30,457 bases of DNA from Firmicutes bacterium UBA994 (GTDB lineage: Bacteria > Bacillota > UBA994), in contig DBBC01000081.1 of NCBI GenBank assembly GCA_002292025.1, forward strand, positions 1 through 30,457, given 5' to 3'. The notes below the pieces were generated by a model. That model was given only the letters and a program-made list of their open reading frames with translations, was not told where the DNA came from and made no database searches. This document shows, in pieces, positions 8,072 to 15,312 of this stretch (position 1 is its first letter; every line of letters starts with the position of its first letter). Position numbers and translations under genes: made by a program.

Positions 8072-10180
8072 TCATTTCTCTCCCTGGATGGCGCCGCAGG
8101 CCGGGTTGCCACAGACACTATACACCTCACCGGAGCGGCGTTTATGCTCAACGGTGAACGCACCACAATGAGTACATGGCGTTTCTCTGGGCTTTTGCCA
8201 CACCACAAAGCTGCAGCTAGGATAGTTTGAGCAGCCAAAGAACGTACGCCCTCGCTTGCTCCGACGTTCAACAATGCTACCCGCGCAGATTGGACACGCC
8301 ACCCCGATAGATTTTAGTATGGGCTTGGTATTGCGACATGTCGGGAAGCCGGGACAGGCAAGAAATTTCCCGAAGCGCCCAACTTTTACCACCATGTTGC
8401 GCCCGCACAACGAACACGCCTCGTCCGTCAGTTCGTCCGTGACTTCCATTTTCTCTGCGCCTACCATGGCTTTCTCTAGCTGCGCCGCGAAATCTGCGTA
8501 AAACTCGCGTAAAACGATTACGGCTGTAGACTGCCCGTTTTCTATTGCATCCAGTTTGTCTTCAAACGCCGCAGTAAACTTAATTTCTACTAATTCTGGA
8601 AAGTACTCTTTCAAAATATCCACCACTACTTGGCCTAGCTCGGTAGCGACAAAGCGCTTCTGCTCTTTCTCTACATAGCCACGCGTTTGAATGGTATCAA
8701 TGATCGGTGCATAGGTGCTCGGCCTCCCGATCCCCTCCTCCTCTAGGATTTTGATCAGCGAGGCTTCGGTGAAACGTGGCGGAGGCTGGGTGAAATGTTG
8801 CTTGGGCATAAGTTTAACGAGAGACAGAACTTGGTCAACTTGCAGGGGAGGAAGTTCGCCCGTGTCTGTGGTCTCCTCGTCATTGCTCTCTTCTGCGTAG
8901 AGCGCTAAAAAGCCCGGGAAAACCAACCGGGAACCGGCGGCGCGAAAGGCGTGTTCGCCTGCTTGTATATCTGCCTGCACGGTATCAAATCGCGCGTTAG
9001 ACATTTGTGAAGCGAGAAACCGTTCGTAAATAAGCTTATACAGCTTGTACTGCTCCGACGACAAAGATAGTTTAAGTTCACTAGGGGTGCGCTCCACGTA
9101 CGAAGGGCGGATAGCCTCGTGGGCATCCTGTGCGCTTGAATGTTGTGGCGAGTTCACACTGTGGCCTCGCTTAACAGTATACTGCCGCGCCGTGTGGTAT
9201 GACGGCCCTAAGTGCGCCTTAATATAGTTTTCCGCCGCCAAAATAGCTTCCTGCGCGAGGCGGGTGCTGTCTGTACGCATATAGGTTATCAGACCCACCG
9301 CGCCTTCCTTCCCTAGGTCGACTCCTTCGTAGAGCGTTTGCGCGATGCGCATCGTGCGTTTAGCGGAAAATCCCAGTCGCTTAGCCGCTTCCTGTTGCAG
9401 GGCGCTCGTGTTGAACGGTGGGAATGGTTTGCGTTCCTTCTCGACCTGTTTCACAGCCTTTACTACAAAACGCAGCCCTCGCAGTGCTGAGACAATCTGC
9501 TCCACCTCGGCCTGGTTGGCAAGCTCGCAGCCCGTCAGTTTAGCCAAAAACGGCCGTGACTTGGGGGGCTTGAGCGATGCTTCCAAGGTCCAGTATTCCT
9601 TGGTTTGAAAAGCCTGGATCTCCCTCTCGCGATCGATAATAATGCGGACTGCGACAGACTGCACGCGACCTGCACTGAGGCCTTTTCTAACTTTGACCCA
9701 CAGCAGAGGGGACAGCTTATATCCTACGATACGGTCGAGGATGCGCCGTGCTTGCTGGGAGTCCACAAGATGTTCGTCAATGCAACGCGGTTGTTGGAAA
9801 GCGCTTCGGACTGCCGCAGGGGTGATTTCATTGAACGTTACGCGCAAGGGACTTTTTAAGTTGAGTCCTAACGTATGCGCCAAGTGCCACGAAATAGCCT
9901 CCCCCTCACGGTCCGGGTCTGTGGCCAAGAACACGCTATCTGCTTTCTTGGCCGCCTCACGCAACTCCTTAACCGTACTGCCCTTACCCCGAATCGTTAT
10001 GTACTTGGGTGCGAAATCGTTGTTTACATCAACACCTAGCTGACTCTTTGGCAAGTCACGCAGATGACCGTAGGACGCCTTAACGGTGTACTTTGACCCT
10101 AGGTACTTGCTGATGGTCTTAGCTTTGGCGGGCGACTCTACAATCACAAGAAATTTCGGCAGACAAATCACCTCATACAT
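8072..10180 (-). CDS. topA: DNA topoisomerase I (type IA)
   Basis: Relaxes negative supercoils through a 5'-phosphotyrosine intermediate. Seen: TOPRIM start FLVIVESPAKAKTI, the acidic DPDREGE triad, GLSAGRVQSVAVR, and the active-site LITYMRTDSTR whose Tyr is residue 300 from this start. Three C-terminal zinc-ribbon repeats follow, each with four cysteines (beginning CSLCGRN, CPICAGS and CTHCGAF). About 702 aa, full length. The start is uncertain: ATG 10180 and GTG 10198 have poor ribosome-binding sites and add residues absent from relatives. A CTG at 10162 has GAGGTGA 5 nt upstream and gives an N-terminus (PKFLVIVESPAKAKT) of the usual size. The family call is certain; only the start is in doubt. 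It lies between dprA and xerC. Confidence 0.97.
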   Translation of the reverse strand: MYEVICLPKFLVIVESPAKAKTISKYLGSKYTVKASYGHLRDLPKSQLGVDVNNDFAPKYITIRGKGSTVKELREAAKKADSVFLATDPDREGEAISWHLAHTLGLNLKSPLRVTFNEITPAAVRSAFQQPRCIDEHLVDSQQARRILDRIVGYKLSPLLWVKVRKGLSAGRVQSVAVRIIIDREREIQAFQTKEYWTLEASLKPPKSRPFLAKLTGCELANQAEVEQIVSALRGLRFVVKAVKQVEKERKPFPPFNTSALQQEAAKRLGFSAKRTMRIAQTLYEGVDLGKEGAVGLITYMRTDSTRLAQEAILAAENYIKAHLGPSYHTARQYTVKRGHSVNSPQHSSAQDAHEAIRPSYVERTPSELKLSLSSEQYKLYKLIYERFLASQMSNARFDTVQADIQAGEHAFRAAGSRLVFPGFLALYAEESNDEETTDTGELPPLQVDQVLSLVKLMPKQHFTQPPPRFTEASLIKILEEEGIGRPSTYAPIIDTIQTRGYVEKEQKRFVATELGQVVVDILKEYFPELVEIKFTAAFEDKLDAIENGQSTAVIVLREFYADFAAQLEKAMVGAEKMEVTDELTDEACSLCGRNMVVKVGRFGKFLACPGFPTCRNTKPILKSIGVACPICAGSIVERRSKRGRTFFGCSNYPSCSFVVWQKPRETPCTHCGAFTVEHKRRSGEVYSVCGNPACGAIQGEK
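10168..10174 (-). promoter_or_regulatory. Ribosome-binding site that points to a CTG start of topA
   Basis: GAGGTGA lies 5 nt before CTG (10162-10160). It is the only good Shine-Dalgarno match near the topA start, and it lies downstream of the ATG and GTG candidates, so it cannot serve them. Confidence 0.45.
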
Positions 10181-10195
10181 ACGGTAGTTACTGTC

Positions 10196-10230
10196 CACGA
10201 AGGGCCCCTAAGATTTTTTTCGCCTTCGTG
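10196..10230. repeat. Inverted repeat over the topA leader
   Basis: CACGAAGG on the minus strand (10230-10223) is matched by CCTTCGTG (10203-10196), a perfect 8-bp stem with a 19-nt loop. The left arm is part of the 38-bp intergenic repeat. The right arm includes the upstream GTG codon of the topA frame, which argues against that GTG as the start and could modulate topA expression. Confidence 0.55.
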
Positions 10231-10252
10231 CCCCTTAGTGTCCTTAGTGGAT
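10215..10252. repeat. Intergenic repeat, copy 1 (38 bp)
   Basis: This copy differs from the one at 10301-10338 at a single position. Read on the minus strand it is itself built of degenerate 9-10 nt units of the form CACNAAGG: CACTAAGGA, CACTAAGGGG, CACGAAGGCG, followed by an A tract. No open frame or terminator shape is present. Confidence 0.85.
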
Positions 10253-10300
10253 TATGTTTTTTATTTTTTGTTTTTTTTCTCACATGAACTGCCGCTAAAA
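10253..10300. other. Low-complexity T-rich spacer (A-rich on the transcribed strand)
   Basis: Between the two repeat copies lies a stretch that is mostly T with single interruptions (10256-10279), then about 20 nt of ordinary sequence. On the minus strand the A tracts could act as an UP-like element for topA, but I cannot identify a convincing promoter. Confidence 0.5.
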
Positions 10301-10338
10301 TTTTTTCGCCTTCGTGCCCCTTTGTGTCCTTAGTGGAT
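10301..10338. repeat. Intergenic repeat, copy 2 (38 bp)
   Basis: Second near-identical copy of the repeat, starting 86 nt after the first and ending 12 nt before the dprA stop. Similarity to the fragment upstream of dprA extends beyond this copy to 10343 (TTAGTGGATCATTC on the plus strand). Confidence 0.85.
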
Positions 10339-10350
10339 CATTCTTTTCTC

Positions 10351-11397
10351 TTATGCGCGCAGCCGCAAGTACATGCCGCCGGGCAATCGCTCAATAGAGC
10401 CGGATACCTCCAGCGCTGCCAAAGTAGCAGCCGCCACGGCTACAGGAAACCCTGTGTGTATGCAGATTTCGTCCACGTTTAGCGGCTCCCGGTTTAGAGC
10501 CATAAGAACAAGCGATTCTTCAGGGCTAAGCGGGAGCGCAAGCGGAGTTTCTTTTGGCTTAGCGGAACCTAACATTTCGTAGATTATGTTAGGATCAAGC
10601 AGCGGGGTTGCCCCTTGTGCAATAAGGCAGTTCGCGCCTCTGCTCTGCGGGCTAAAGATGCTGCCCGGCACCGCCAAAACCTCTTTTCCTTGTTCAAGCG
10701 CGTGCTCAGCCGTAATTAATGCCCCACTGCCCATATCGCCTTCTACAACAACGCAAATACGCGACAAGCCACTGATGATGCGATTTCGTGCGGGGAAATG
10801 TACGGCTAACGGCGGCGTTCCCTCCCTGTACTCACTCACCAGTGCTCCTCCCTGTTCCACTATCTTCTCGGCCATCAGCGAGTTCTCGCGCGGATAGCAA
10901 AGGTCTAAGCCGCACCCCATTACGGCAATCGTATGTCCGCCACAGCGGAGCGTAGCCCCATGTGCCAGAGTGTCGATGCCGCGCGCTAGGCCGCTCACCA
11001 TCGTGTGCTCTGCCGCCACAACAACGGGCACTACAGCCTCCACCACTTGTTTACCGTAGGGCGTAGCTTTGCGCGTGCCCACTACCGCTACTCCTCGTCC
11101 TGCGCCAAGGCACCCGCGCACGTACAGGACTAAGGGCGGTGAATAGAGGTGGTACAGGGAGGGTGGGTAATCTTGATCTTCGATGACGATTGCCCTGGCC
11201 TTTGCTTGCAGCAGCGGGTCAGCGTCCTGCTCGCGAAAGGCCTTTACAAGCGCTAGGGCACCAGCCCGAGACAAGCCCGCTTCCTGCCAACTGTCCGCCG
11301 AGTAGAAGGGGAAGTGCGCGAAATTAAGGTGAGAAACATCGGAAAATCGCACACCGCGCACCCTCGCTATTATCGCCAAGGCCTGCCGTCTATCCAT
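10351..11397 (-). CDS. dprA: DNA-processing protein DprA (Smf)
   Basis: Binds incoming single-stranded DNA during natural transformation and loads RecA; widely kept even in bacteria not known to be competent. The 348-aa protein has an N-terminal SAM-like region and the DprA Rossmann fold: VVGTRKATPYGK, MVSGLARGIDTLAH, MGCGLDLCYPREN, FPARNRIISGLS, and GSGALITAEHALEQGKEVLAVPG. A C-terminal winged-helix-like segment (about residues 290-348) completes it. The ATG has GGAGGGAG 9 nt upstream. A consensus extended -10 and an upstream terminator suggest its own transcription start, separate from the flagellar operon. Fragments of the 38-bp repeat lie on both sides. Confidence 0.96.
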   Translation of the reverse strand: MDRRQALAIIARVRGVRFSDVSHLNFAHFPFYSADSWQEAGLSRAGALALVKAFREQDADPLLQAKARAIVIEDQDYPPSLYHLYSPPLVLYVRGCLGAGRGVAVVGTRKATPYGKQVVEAVVPVVVAAEHTMVSGLARGIDTLAHGATLRCGGHTIAVMGCGLDLCYPRENSLMAEKIVEQGGALVSEYREGTPPLAVHFPARNRIISGLSRICVVVEGDMGSGALITAEHALEQGKEVLAVPGSIFSPQSRGANCLIAQGATPLLDPNIIYEMLGSAKPKETPLALPLSPEESLVLMALNREPLNVDEICIHTGFPVAVAAATLAALEVSGSIERLPGGMYLRLRA

Positions 11398-11428
11398 TAG
11401 GTTATTCTCCCTCCAATTACCTAGTGTA

Positions 11429-11437
11429 ATTATAACA
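11429..11437 (-). promoter_or_regulatory. Extended -10 promoter element for dprA
   Basis: Minus strand TGTTATAAT: a perfect -10 hexamer with the TG extension, about 30 nt before the dprA ATG. The -35 would fall in the terminator hairpin (TGTTCA at 17-nt spacing, poor match), so the promoter would depend on the extended -10. Confidence 0.6.
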
Positions 11438-11439
11438 GG

Positions 11440-11464
11440 AAAAACCGCGTGTGAACACGCGGTT
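11440..11464 (-). terminator. Intrinsic terminator ending the fla/che operon
   Basis: Minus strand: 9-bp perfect stem AACCGCGTG / CACGCGGTT, TTCA loop, then TTT and CC. Together with the last stem bases the transcript ends in five U. It lies about 70 nt beyond the fliY stop and directly before the dprA promoter. The stem is G/C rich, as expected of a functional terminator. Confidence 0.82.
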
Positions 11465-11493
11465 GTAATGATTCTTCTGTACTAAGGCTACTT

Positions 11494-11507
11494 TTAGTGG
11501 ATCATTC
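11494..11507. repeat. Fragment of the 38-bp intergenic repeat
   Basis: Fourteen bases identical to the end of copy 2 (10330-10343). It lies between fliY and dprA, so dprA is bracketed by related sequence. The adjoining stretch toward fliY holds a direct repeat of CTGCTCAG on the minus strand. Confidence 0.55.
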
Positions 11508-11534
11508 CTCGCTCTGAGCAGGCTGAGCAGTAAC

Positions 11535-12569
11535 CTACCTGTTTAGCTCGCGCAGTCTGTCCGCCGGGCTGAGAATACTGGTAATTCTCACGCCAAAGTT
11601 CTCGTTGACCACGACAATTTCCCCCCGCGCAATGAGCGTGCCGTTTACAAGTACGTCAACATGGTCTTCCACCATGCGGTCAAGTTCCACTAAGGAGCCT
11701 GCCCCCATGGCCAGCACATCCTTGACAGCTTTTCTGCTTTTTCCTAGTACTACAGAAACCTGCAACGGCACGTCTAAGATTAAGTCAATGTTGGGGCCGG
11801 GACCCGCTTGTGAGGGCGATTGTAGCTGAGAAAACTGCGCACGATGAACAGTCACCTCTGGGGCCGTTACCGCGGGTGAGGATGGTGCGGGACTGTTGGA
11901 TGCCGCTTGGCCTGAGCCCAACCCGCTAAGCAAGTATTCCGCCATCTGTTTGGCGGCAGTGACAGGTACCACCTGCAACAGTTCACTGTCAATTAGGTCG
12001 CCCACTATCAAGTTAAATGCCACTACCGTCAAAGATTCGCCTTCAAGATGCGCAATTACACTCTCCTTGGGCGGAACATCAAACATGACTACTTCGGGAG
12101 GAGAAATGTTCACTCGGCGACTGAAAAGGGAGTGCAGGGATGTAGCCGCGGTGCCGATCATTTGATTCATGGCCTCTGCCACGGCACTGACCTTAATCTC
12201 GTCAAGCTCTTGTGACTCTACATGACCGGTGCCGCCCAGCATAAGGTCGGCAATCACCGCCGCGTCGGACGTGCGCATGACCAGCAAATTAAATCCGGAC
12301 AAGCCCGCGGTAAAGTTTACCAGCAAAGAAAGGTAAGGCACCGTGAACTGCGCTAATAGTTCTCGCGCTCCCAGCACCTTTACGCGCGGTGTAGTGATGG
12401 TGACCCGCCGATTTAGTAGTTGCGACAGCGTAGTAGCAGCTGTGCCCATAGAGATGTTGCCCACCTCGCCCAATGCGTCACACTCGGCAGGTGACAGCCC
12501 GGGAGCTTGGCTGGCTCCAAACTTTAAAATGGCGTCGATCTCATCTTGCGACAGATACTTGCTAGTCAG
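11535..12569 (-). CDS. fliY: Flagellar motor switch protein FliY with CheY-P phosphatase domain
   Basis: Switch-complex component of the C-ring that also dephosphorylates CheY-P. Order: N-terminal switch-type peptide LSQDEIDAIL (residues 6-15); a CheC-like domain with two complete phosphatase motifs (Asp31, Glu35, Asn38, Pro61; and SAVAEAMN with Glu and Asn and a proline 23 residues on); a linker rich in Pro, Ser and Ala; and a C-terminal FliN/SpoA domain (LDVPLQVSVVLGKSRKAVKDVL through NENFGVRITSI). With a CTG start the protein is 344 aa. The first in-frame ATG, GTG or TTG is TTG 12473, which would remove the conserved N-terminal peptide and cut into the first phosphatase motif. CTG 12569 has GGGGGAGAGG 6 nt upstream. 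It follows fliM by 1 nt. Confidence 0.93.
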   Translation of the reverse strand: MTSKYLSQDEIDAILKFGASQAPGLSPAECDALGEVGNISMGTAATTLSQLLNRRVTITTPRVKVLGARELLAQFTVPYLSLLVNFTAGLSGFNLLVMRTSDAAVIADLMLGGTGHVESQELDEIKVSAVAEAMNQMIGTAATSLHSLFSRRVNISPPEVVMFDVPPKESVIAHLEGESLTVVAFNLIVGDLIDSELLQVVPVTAAKQMAEYLLSGLGSGQAASNSPAPSSPAVTAPEVTVHRAQFSQLQSPSQAGPGPNIDLILDVPLQVSVVLGKSRKAVKDVLAMGAGSLVELDRMVEDHVDVLVNGTLIARGEIVVVNENFGVRITSILSPADRLRELNR

Positions 12570-12570
12570 G

Positions 12571-13542
12571 TTATTCCTCTCCCCCTAACCGTGAAGCGAC
12601 GATCTGCACGGCCAGATGTGTGCCCATCACGCCCGGCTGCACAGAGAAAGCTCTCCGGTCCTCTACTAACAGGTCTATTAAGTCACCTGGTTTCTTATCT
12701 ACAGCGACAATATCTCCTACAGCTAAGTGCAAGAACTCGTTCACCGTAATCTCCCCCGCCCCCAGCATGGCGGTCAGGGCTAGGGTCGCTTGGCCGAGAG
12801 TCTTGCGTCTCTCGAGCCACCGCTCACGAAAGTCGACCTTGTCCGCCTCTACGGCGTCCGCGCGCGGTTTGTTAATGAGGCTGTTAATCGTCATAAAGGG
12901 CAGACATACCGAAATAATGCCTTGAACTTTATTGATGGTCAGCGACAAAGTGACTACCGCTACCATTTCTTGCGGCGGAATGGATTGGACCAGTCGTGGA
13001 TTAGTTTCCAGCGACTGTAGCACGCAACTTGGAGCCATCGAGTCTTTCCATGCAGCCTCGTAGCGCTCCAGCATATAGGCGGCCAGCCGCCGATACATGT
13101 TGACTTCAATCTCGGTGACCGGGCGTCCGCGTTTGGGCACATCGCCACCCCCGCCGCAAACCAAATCCATAATGGGGATGGACAAATCGTATCCTAAGTT
13201 AATAATGCCGGGGCCATAGCCAGTAAAGGCAAACACAGCCGCGATGGTATGGGCCGGAAGAGACACCACCAAATCTTCAAAAGCTACCTGGTCTACTGTG
13301 GCTAGTTTGGCGGTCACCGGCACGCGCAAATATGCGGTCAGGAAATTAGCCAGTTGCCGCGCGAAGTTATCGTGGATCAATGACAAAGCACTGAGATTAC
13401 TCTTTGAGAAACGATTAGGGCGCCGAAAATCGTACTTGCGTACCCGCACGTTCTCTTTAGTCAAGTCTTCTGTGTCGACTGCTCCCTGCTCGAGGCTCTG
13501 CAGTAGGGTGTCTATCTCGGCCTGACTAAGTACATTGCGCAT
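12571..13542 (-). CDS. fliM: Flagellar motor switch protein FliM
   Basis: C-ring protein that binds CheY-P and sets rotation direction. The 323-aa protein has the N-terminal CheY-P-binding peptide VLSQAEIDTLLQSL (residues 4-17), the CheC-like middle domain without phosphatase residues, including FTGYGPGIINLGYDLSIPIMDLVCGGGG-type sequence (about residues 105-135), and a C-terminal SpoA domain (EITVNEFLHLAVGDIVAVDKK). Preceded by cheY (11 nt gap) and followed by fliY. The ATG has a GAGAAG-type site. Placement of fliM-fliY at the end of the operon, after the chemotaxis genes, differs from the fliL-fliM-fliY order of Bacillus. Confidence 0.97.
   Translation of the reverse strand: MRNVLSQAEIDTLLQSLEQGAVDTEDLTKENVRVRKYDFRRPNRFSKSNLSALSLIHDNFARQLANFLTAYLRVPVTAKLATVDQVAFEDLVVSLPAHTIAAVFAFTGYGPGIINLGYDLSIPIMDLVCGGGGDVPKRGRPVTEIEVNMYRRLAAYMLERYEAAWKDSMAPSCVLQSLETNPRLVQSIPPQEMVAVVTLSLTINKVQGIISVCLPFMTINSLINKPRADAVEADKVDFRERWLERRKTLGQATLALTAMLGAGEITVNEFLHLAVGDIVAVDKKPGDLIDLLVEDRRAFSVQPGVMGTHLAVQIVASRLGGEE
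12576..12585 (-). promoter_or_regulatory. Ribosome-binding site that decides the fliY start
   Basis: GGGGGAGAGG inside the last codons of fliM, 6 nt before CTG. It supports translation of fliY from a non-standard CTG codon coupled to fliM termination. Confidence 0.6.
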
Positions 13543-13553
13543 AACTTCTCAAC

Positions 13554-13916
13554 CTACGTTAATGCTTTGGTAACAGCTTGCACAACGCGACCGGTATCAA
13601 AAGGTTTCACTATAAAGTCGCGTGCGCCTGCCTGAATTGCCTCCATCACCATGTGCTGTTGCCCCATGGCGCTGCACATAACTATGCGCGCGGCAGGATC
13701 GAGGCGGCGAATCTCCTTTACCGCCTGTATGCCGTCCATTTCCGGCATGGTAATGTCCATCGTTACCAAATCCGGACGCAGCTCCTTAAACTTGGCGATG
13801 GCCACTATGCCGTTTTCCGCATGACCTACGACCTCAAAACCTGCTTTAGTCAATTGATCCGAAAGCATCATGCGCATAAACGCCGCGTCGTCCACCACAA
13901 GAATTCGCTTCGACAT
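13554..13916 (-). CDS. cheY: Chemotaxis response regulator CheY
   Basis: Single-domain receiver (120 aa) that is phosphorylated by CheA and binds the switch. All key residues are present: acidic pair Asp9/Asp10, phosphoacceptor Asp54 (MDITMPEMDG), Ser82 in the switch position, Lys104 in FIVKPF, with Phe101 at the allosteric aromatic position. The ATG immediately follows the cheC stop. Position between cheC and fliM places it beside both its phosphatase and its targets. Confidence 0.96.
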   Translation of the reverse strand: MSKRILVVDDAAFMRMMLSDQLTKAGFEVVGHAENGIVAIAKFKELRPDLVTMDITMPEMDGIQAVKEIRRLDPAARIVMCSAMGQQHMVMEAIQAGARDFIVKPFDTGRVVQAVTKALT

Positions 13917-14531
13917 CTACCTCGTCCCCCCCGCAGATAAAATCTTGTTCATAATCAGCGCAAACGCCTCCGGCGATGGCAGATAGGCCAAATCACAGGC
14001 AATACAGCGATCATCGACTGTTAGCTTCGTCTTAAACACAAGCACCCAATCTACATTACGACAGCCCACAGCTACCACGTTACACACAAAGGCATCAAGA
14101 TAATCATGAATAAAGCGTGGCGGTAAAGCCCACGCGGATTCCCCGAGAAAATTGGTAATGGCGGTGAGAAACGATCCCGTAACAATATTGCCGATTTCCA
14201 TCAAGGCAGACTGTGCCATTGCGTCATCAAGCCCCTGCCCTGACAGCATATCGCTAAACGCCTCCAGTAGATGCAGCGCGCTGGCTTCATCTACAGTAAG
14301 TAGGGTCAGGCCGTCTATGGCACCACCTAGCCCGACTTCAACACCAACGCCTACCTCGCCTTCCCGGCTGAGTTCCGCGCACCCCGCCTCAAGGGTGAGG
14401 AGCATTGTTTTCGGTACAGTCATATCGACCTTCCGCCCCATAAGCAGGGAAAGCGCAGTGGCGGCATGACCTGCCCCCATATTGCCAATTTCGTTCATGA
14501 CATCGAGTTGTTGTGTCGAGACTGATTTCAC
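13917..14531 (-). CDS. cheC: CheY-P phosphatase CheC
   Basis: Dephosphorylates CheY-P and binds CheD, giving the adaptation loop known from Bacillus and Thermotoga. Both duplicated active sites are intact: Asp10, Glu14, Asn17, Pro40, and Ser108, Glu112, Asn115, Pro138. The N-terminal MNEIGNMGAGHAATALS is diagnostic. The start is GTG 14531, which has AGGTGA 5 nt upstream; the alternative GTG 14540 lacks a ribosome-binding site and overlaps cheR. Length 204 aa from the chosen start. One base separates it from the cheR stop. Confidence 0.96.
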   Translation of the reverse strand: MKSVSTQQLDVMNEIGNMGAGHAATALSLLMGRKVDMTVPKTMLLTLEAGCAELSREGEVGVGVEVGLGGAIDGLTLLTVDEASALHLLEAFSDMLSGQGLDDAMAQSALMEIGNIVTGSFLTAITNFLGESAWALPPRFIHDYLDAFVCNVVAVGCRNVDWVLVFKTKLTVDDRCIACDLAYLPSPEAFALIMNKILSAGGTR

Positions 14532-14532
14532 A

Positions 14533-15312
14533 TTAGTCACCTACTTTCGCGAAAAAACAGCTGTGGATGCGCCTAAGCCCAAAATTGCGGTGATAAGGAT
14601 AACTCTCGGTAGCTCCAACGAAAAGCACTCCTCCTGGCAGCAGGCTGTGGGTAAAACGCTCTAGCATCGTCAACTTGGCATCTTCGGTAAAATATATCGC
14701 TACGTTGCGACAGACGATTAAGTCAAAGCCTTGCGCGACGTGATCGCGTAGCAAGTCATGGCGCGCAAACTCGACCATTGCCTTTAGTTCCGGTTTGACC
14801 CGCAAGTTACCGTTTTCTTGCTCAAAGTAGCGCTCCCGGCGGACGCTACTGACATTGCGCACGTCAGCAAGGCTGTATAGTCCTTGGGCTGCTTGGTGAA
14901 GGGCACCCGCATCTAAATCAGTCGCCCATATGCCGCGCCTGAGCGTAACTCTCGTTTCAGCTAGGGCTATGGCTAGCGAATAGGGCTCGGCACCAATGGA
15001 ACAGCCTGCACTCCAAATGCTCAGGCTCTTTTGTTTCGCCGTCAGGCGAGGAAATACCTGCTGTTCTAAGTAGGCAAAGAGCTCGGGATTGCGAAAGAAC
15101 TCCGACACATTGATATCGAGGTAATCAACGAGGTGATTGCGCTTATCGGCAGACGCTATGTAGTGCACAAGCCCCTTGAAGTCCGCGATCGAGTGGCGGC
15201 TCATGTAGCTTAGCAGCCTGCGTTTTATCTGTGTCTCCTTGTAGAGGGAGAGGTCTAAACCATGTTCATTTTTCAGCAGTAAGGCGAATTGTGTGTAGCC
15301 CTGCTCCGTCAT
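14533..15312 (-). CDS. cheR: Chemotaxis receptor methyltransferase CheR
   Basis: Transfers methyl groups from S-adenosylmethionine to glutamates of chemoreceptors. Seen: the N-terminal helical domain, INVSEFFRNPE (67-77), the SAM-binding WSAGCSIGAEPYSLA (100-114), the acidic ATDLD (120-124), and CRNVAIYF (201-208). 259 aa, normal length. ATG overlaps the cheD stop by ATGA. The demethylating partner CheB and the receptors are not in this window. Confidence 0.96.
   Translation of the reverse strand: MTEQGYTQFALLLKNEHGLDLSLYKETQIKRRLLSYMSRHSIADFKGLVHYIASADKRNHLVDYLDINVSEFFRNPELFAYLEQQVFPRLTAKQKSLSIWSAGCSIGAEPYSLAIALAETRVTLRRGIWATDLDAGALHQAAQGLYSLADVRNVSSVRRERYFEQENGNLRVKPELKAMVEFARHDLLRDHVAQGFDLIVCRNVAIYFTEDAKLTMLERFTHSLLPGGVLFVGATESYPYHRNFGLRRIHSCFFAKVGD

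Noticed and set aside
10256..10279. Plus-strand T-run as a terminator
   Set aside because: No stem precedes it and no plus-strand gene is present; on the transcribed strand it is an A tract.
10215..10338. Two repeat copies as a CRISPR remnant
   Set aside because: Only two copies, internal short periodicity, a low-complexity spacer and no cas genes.
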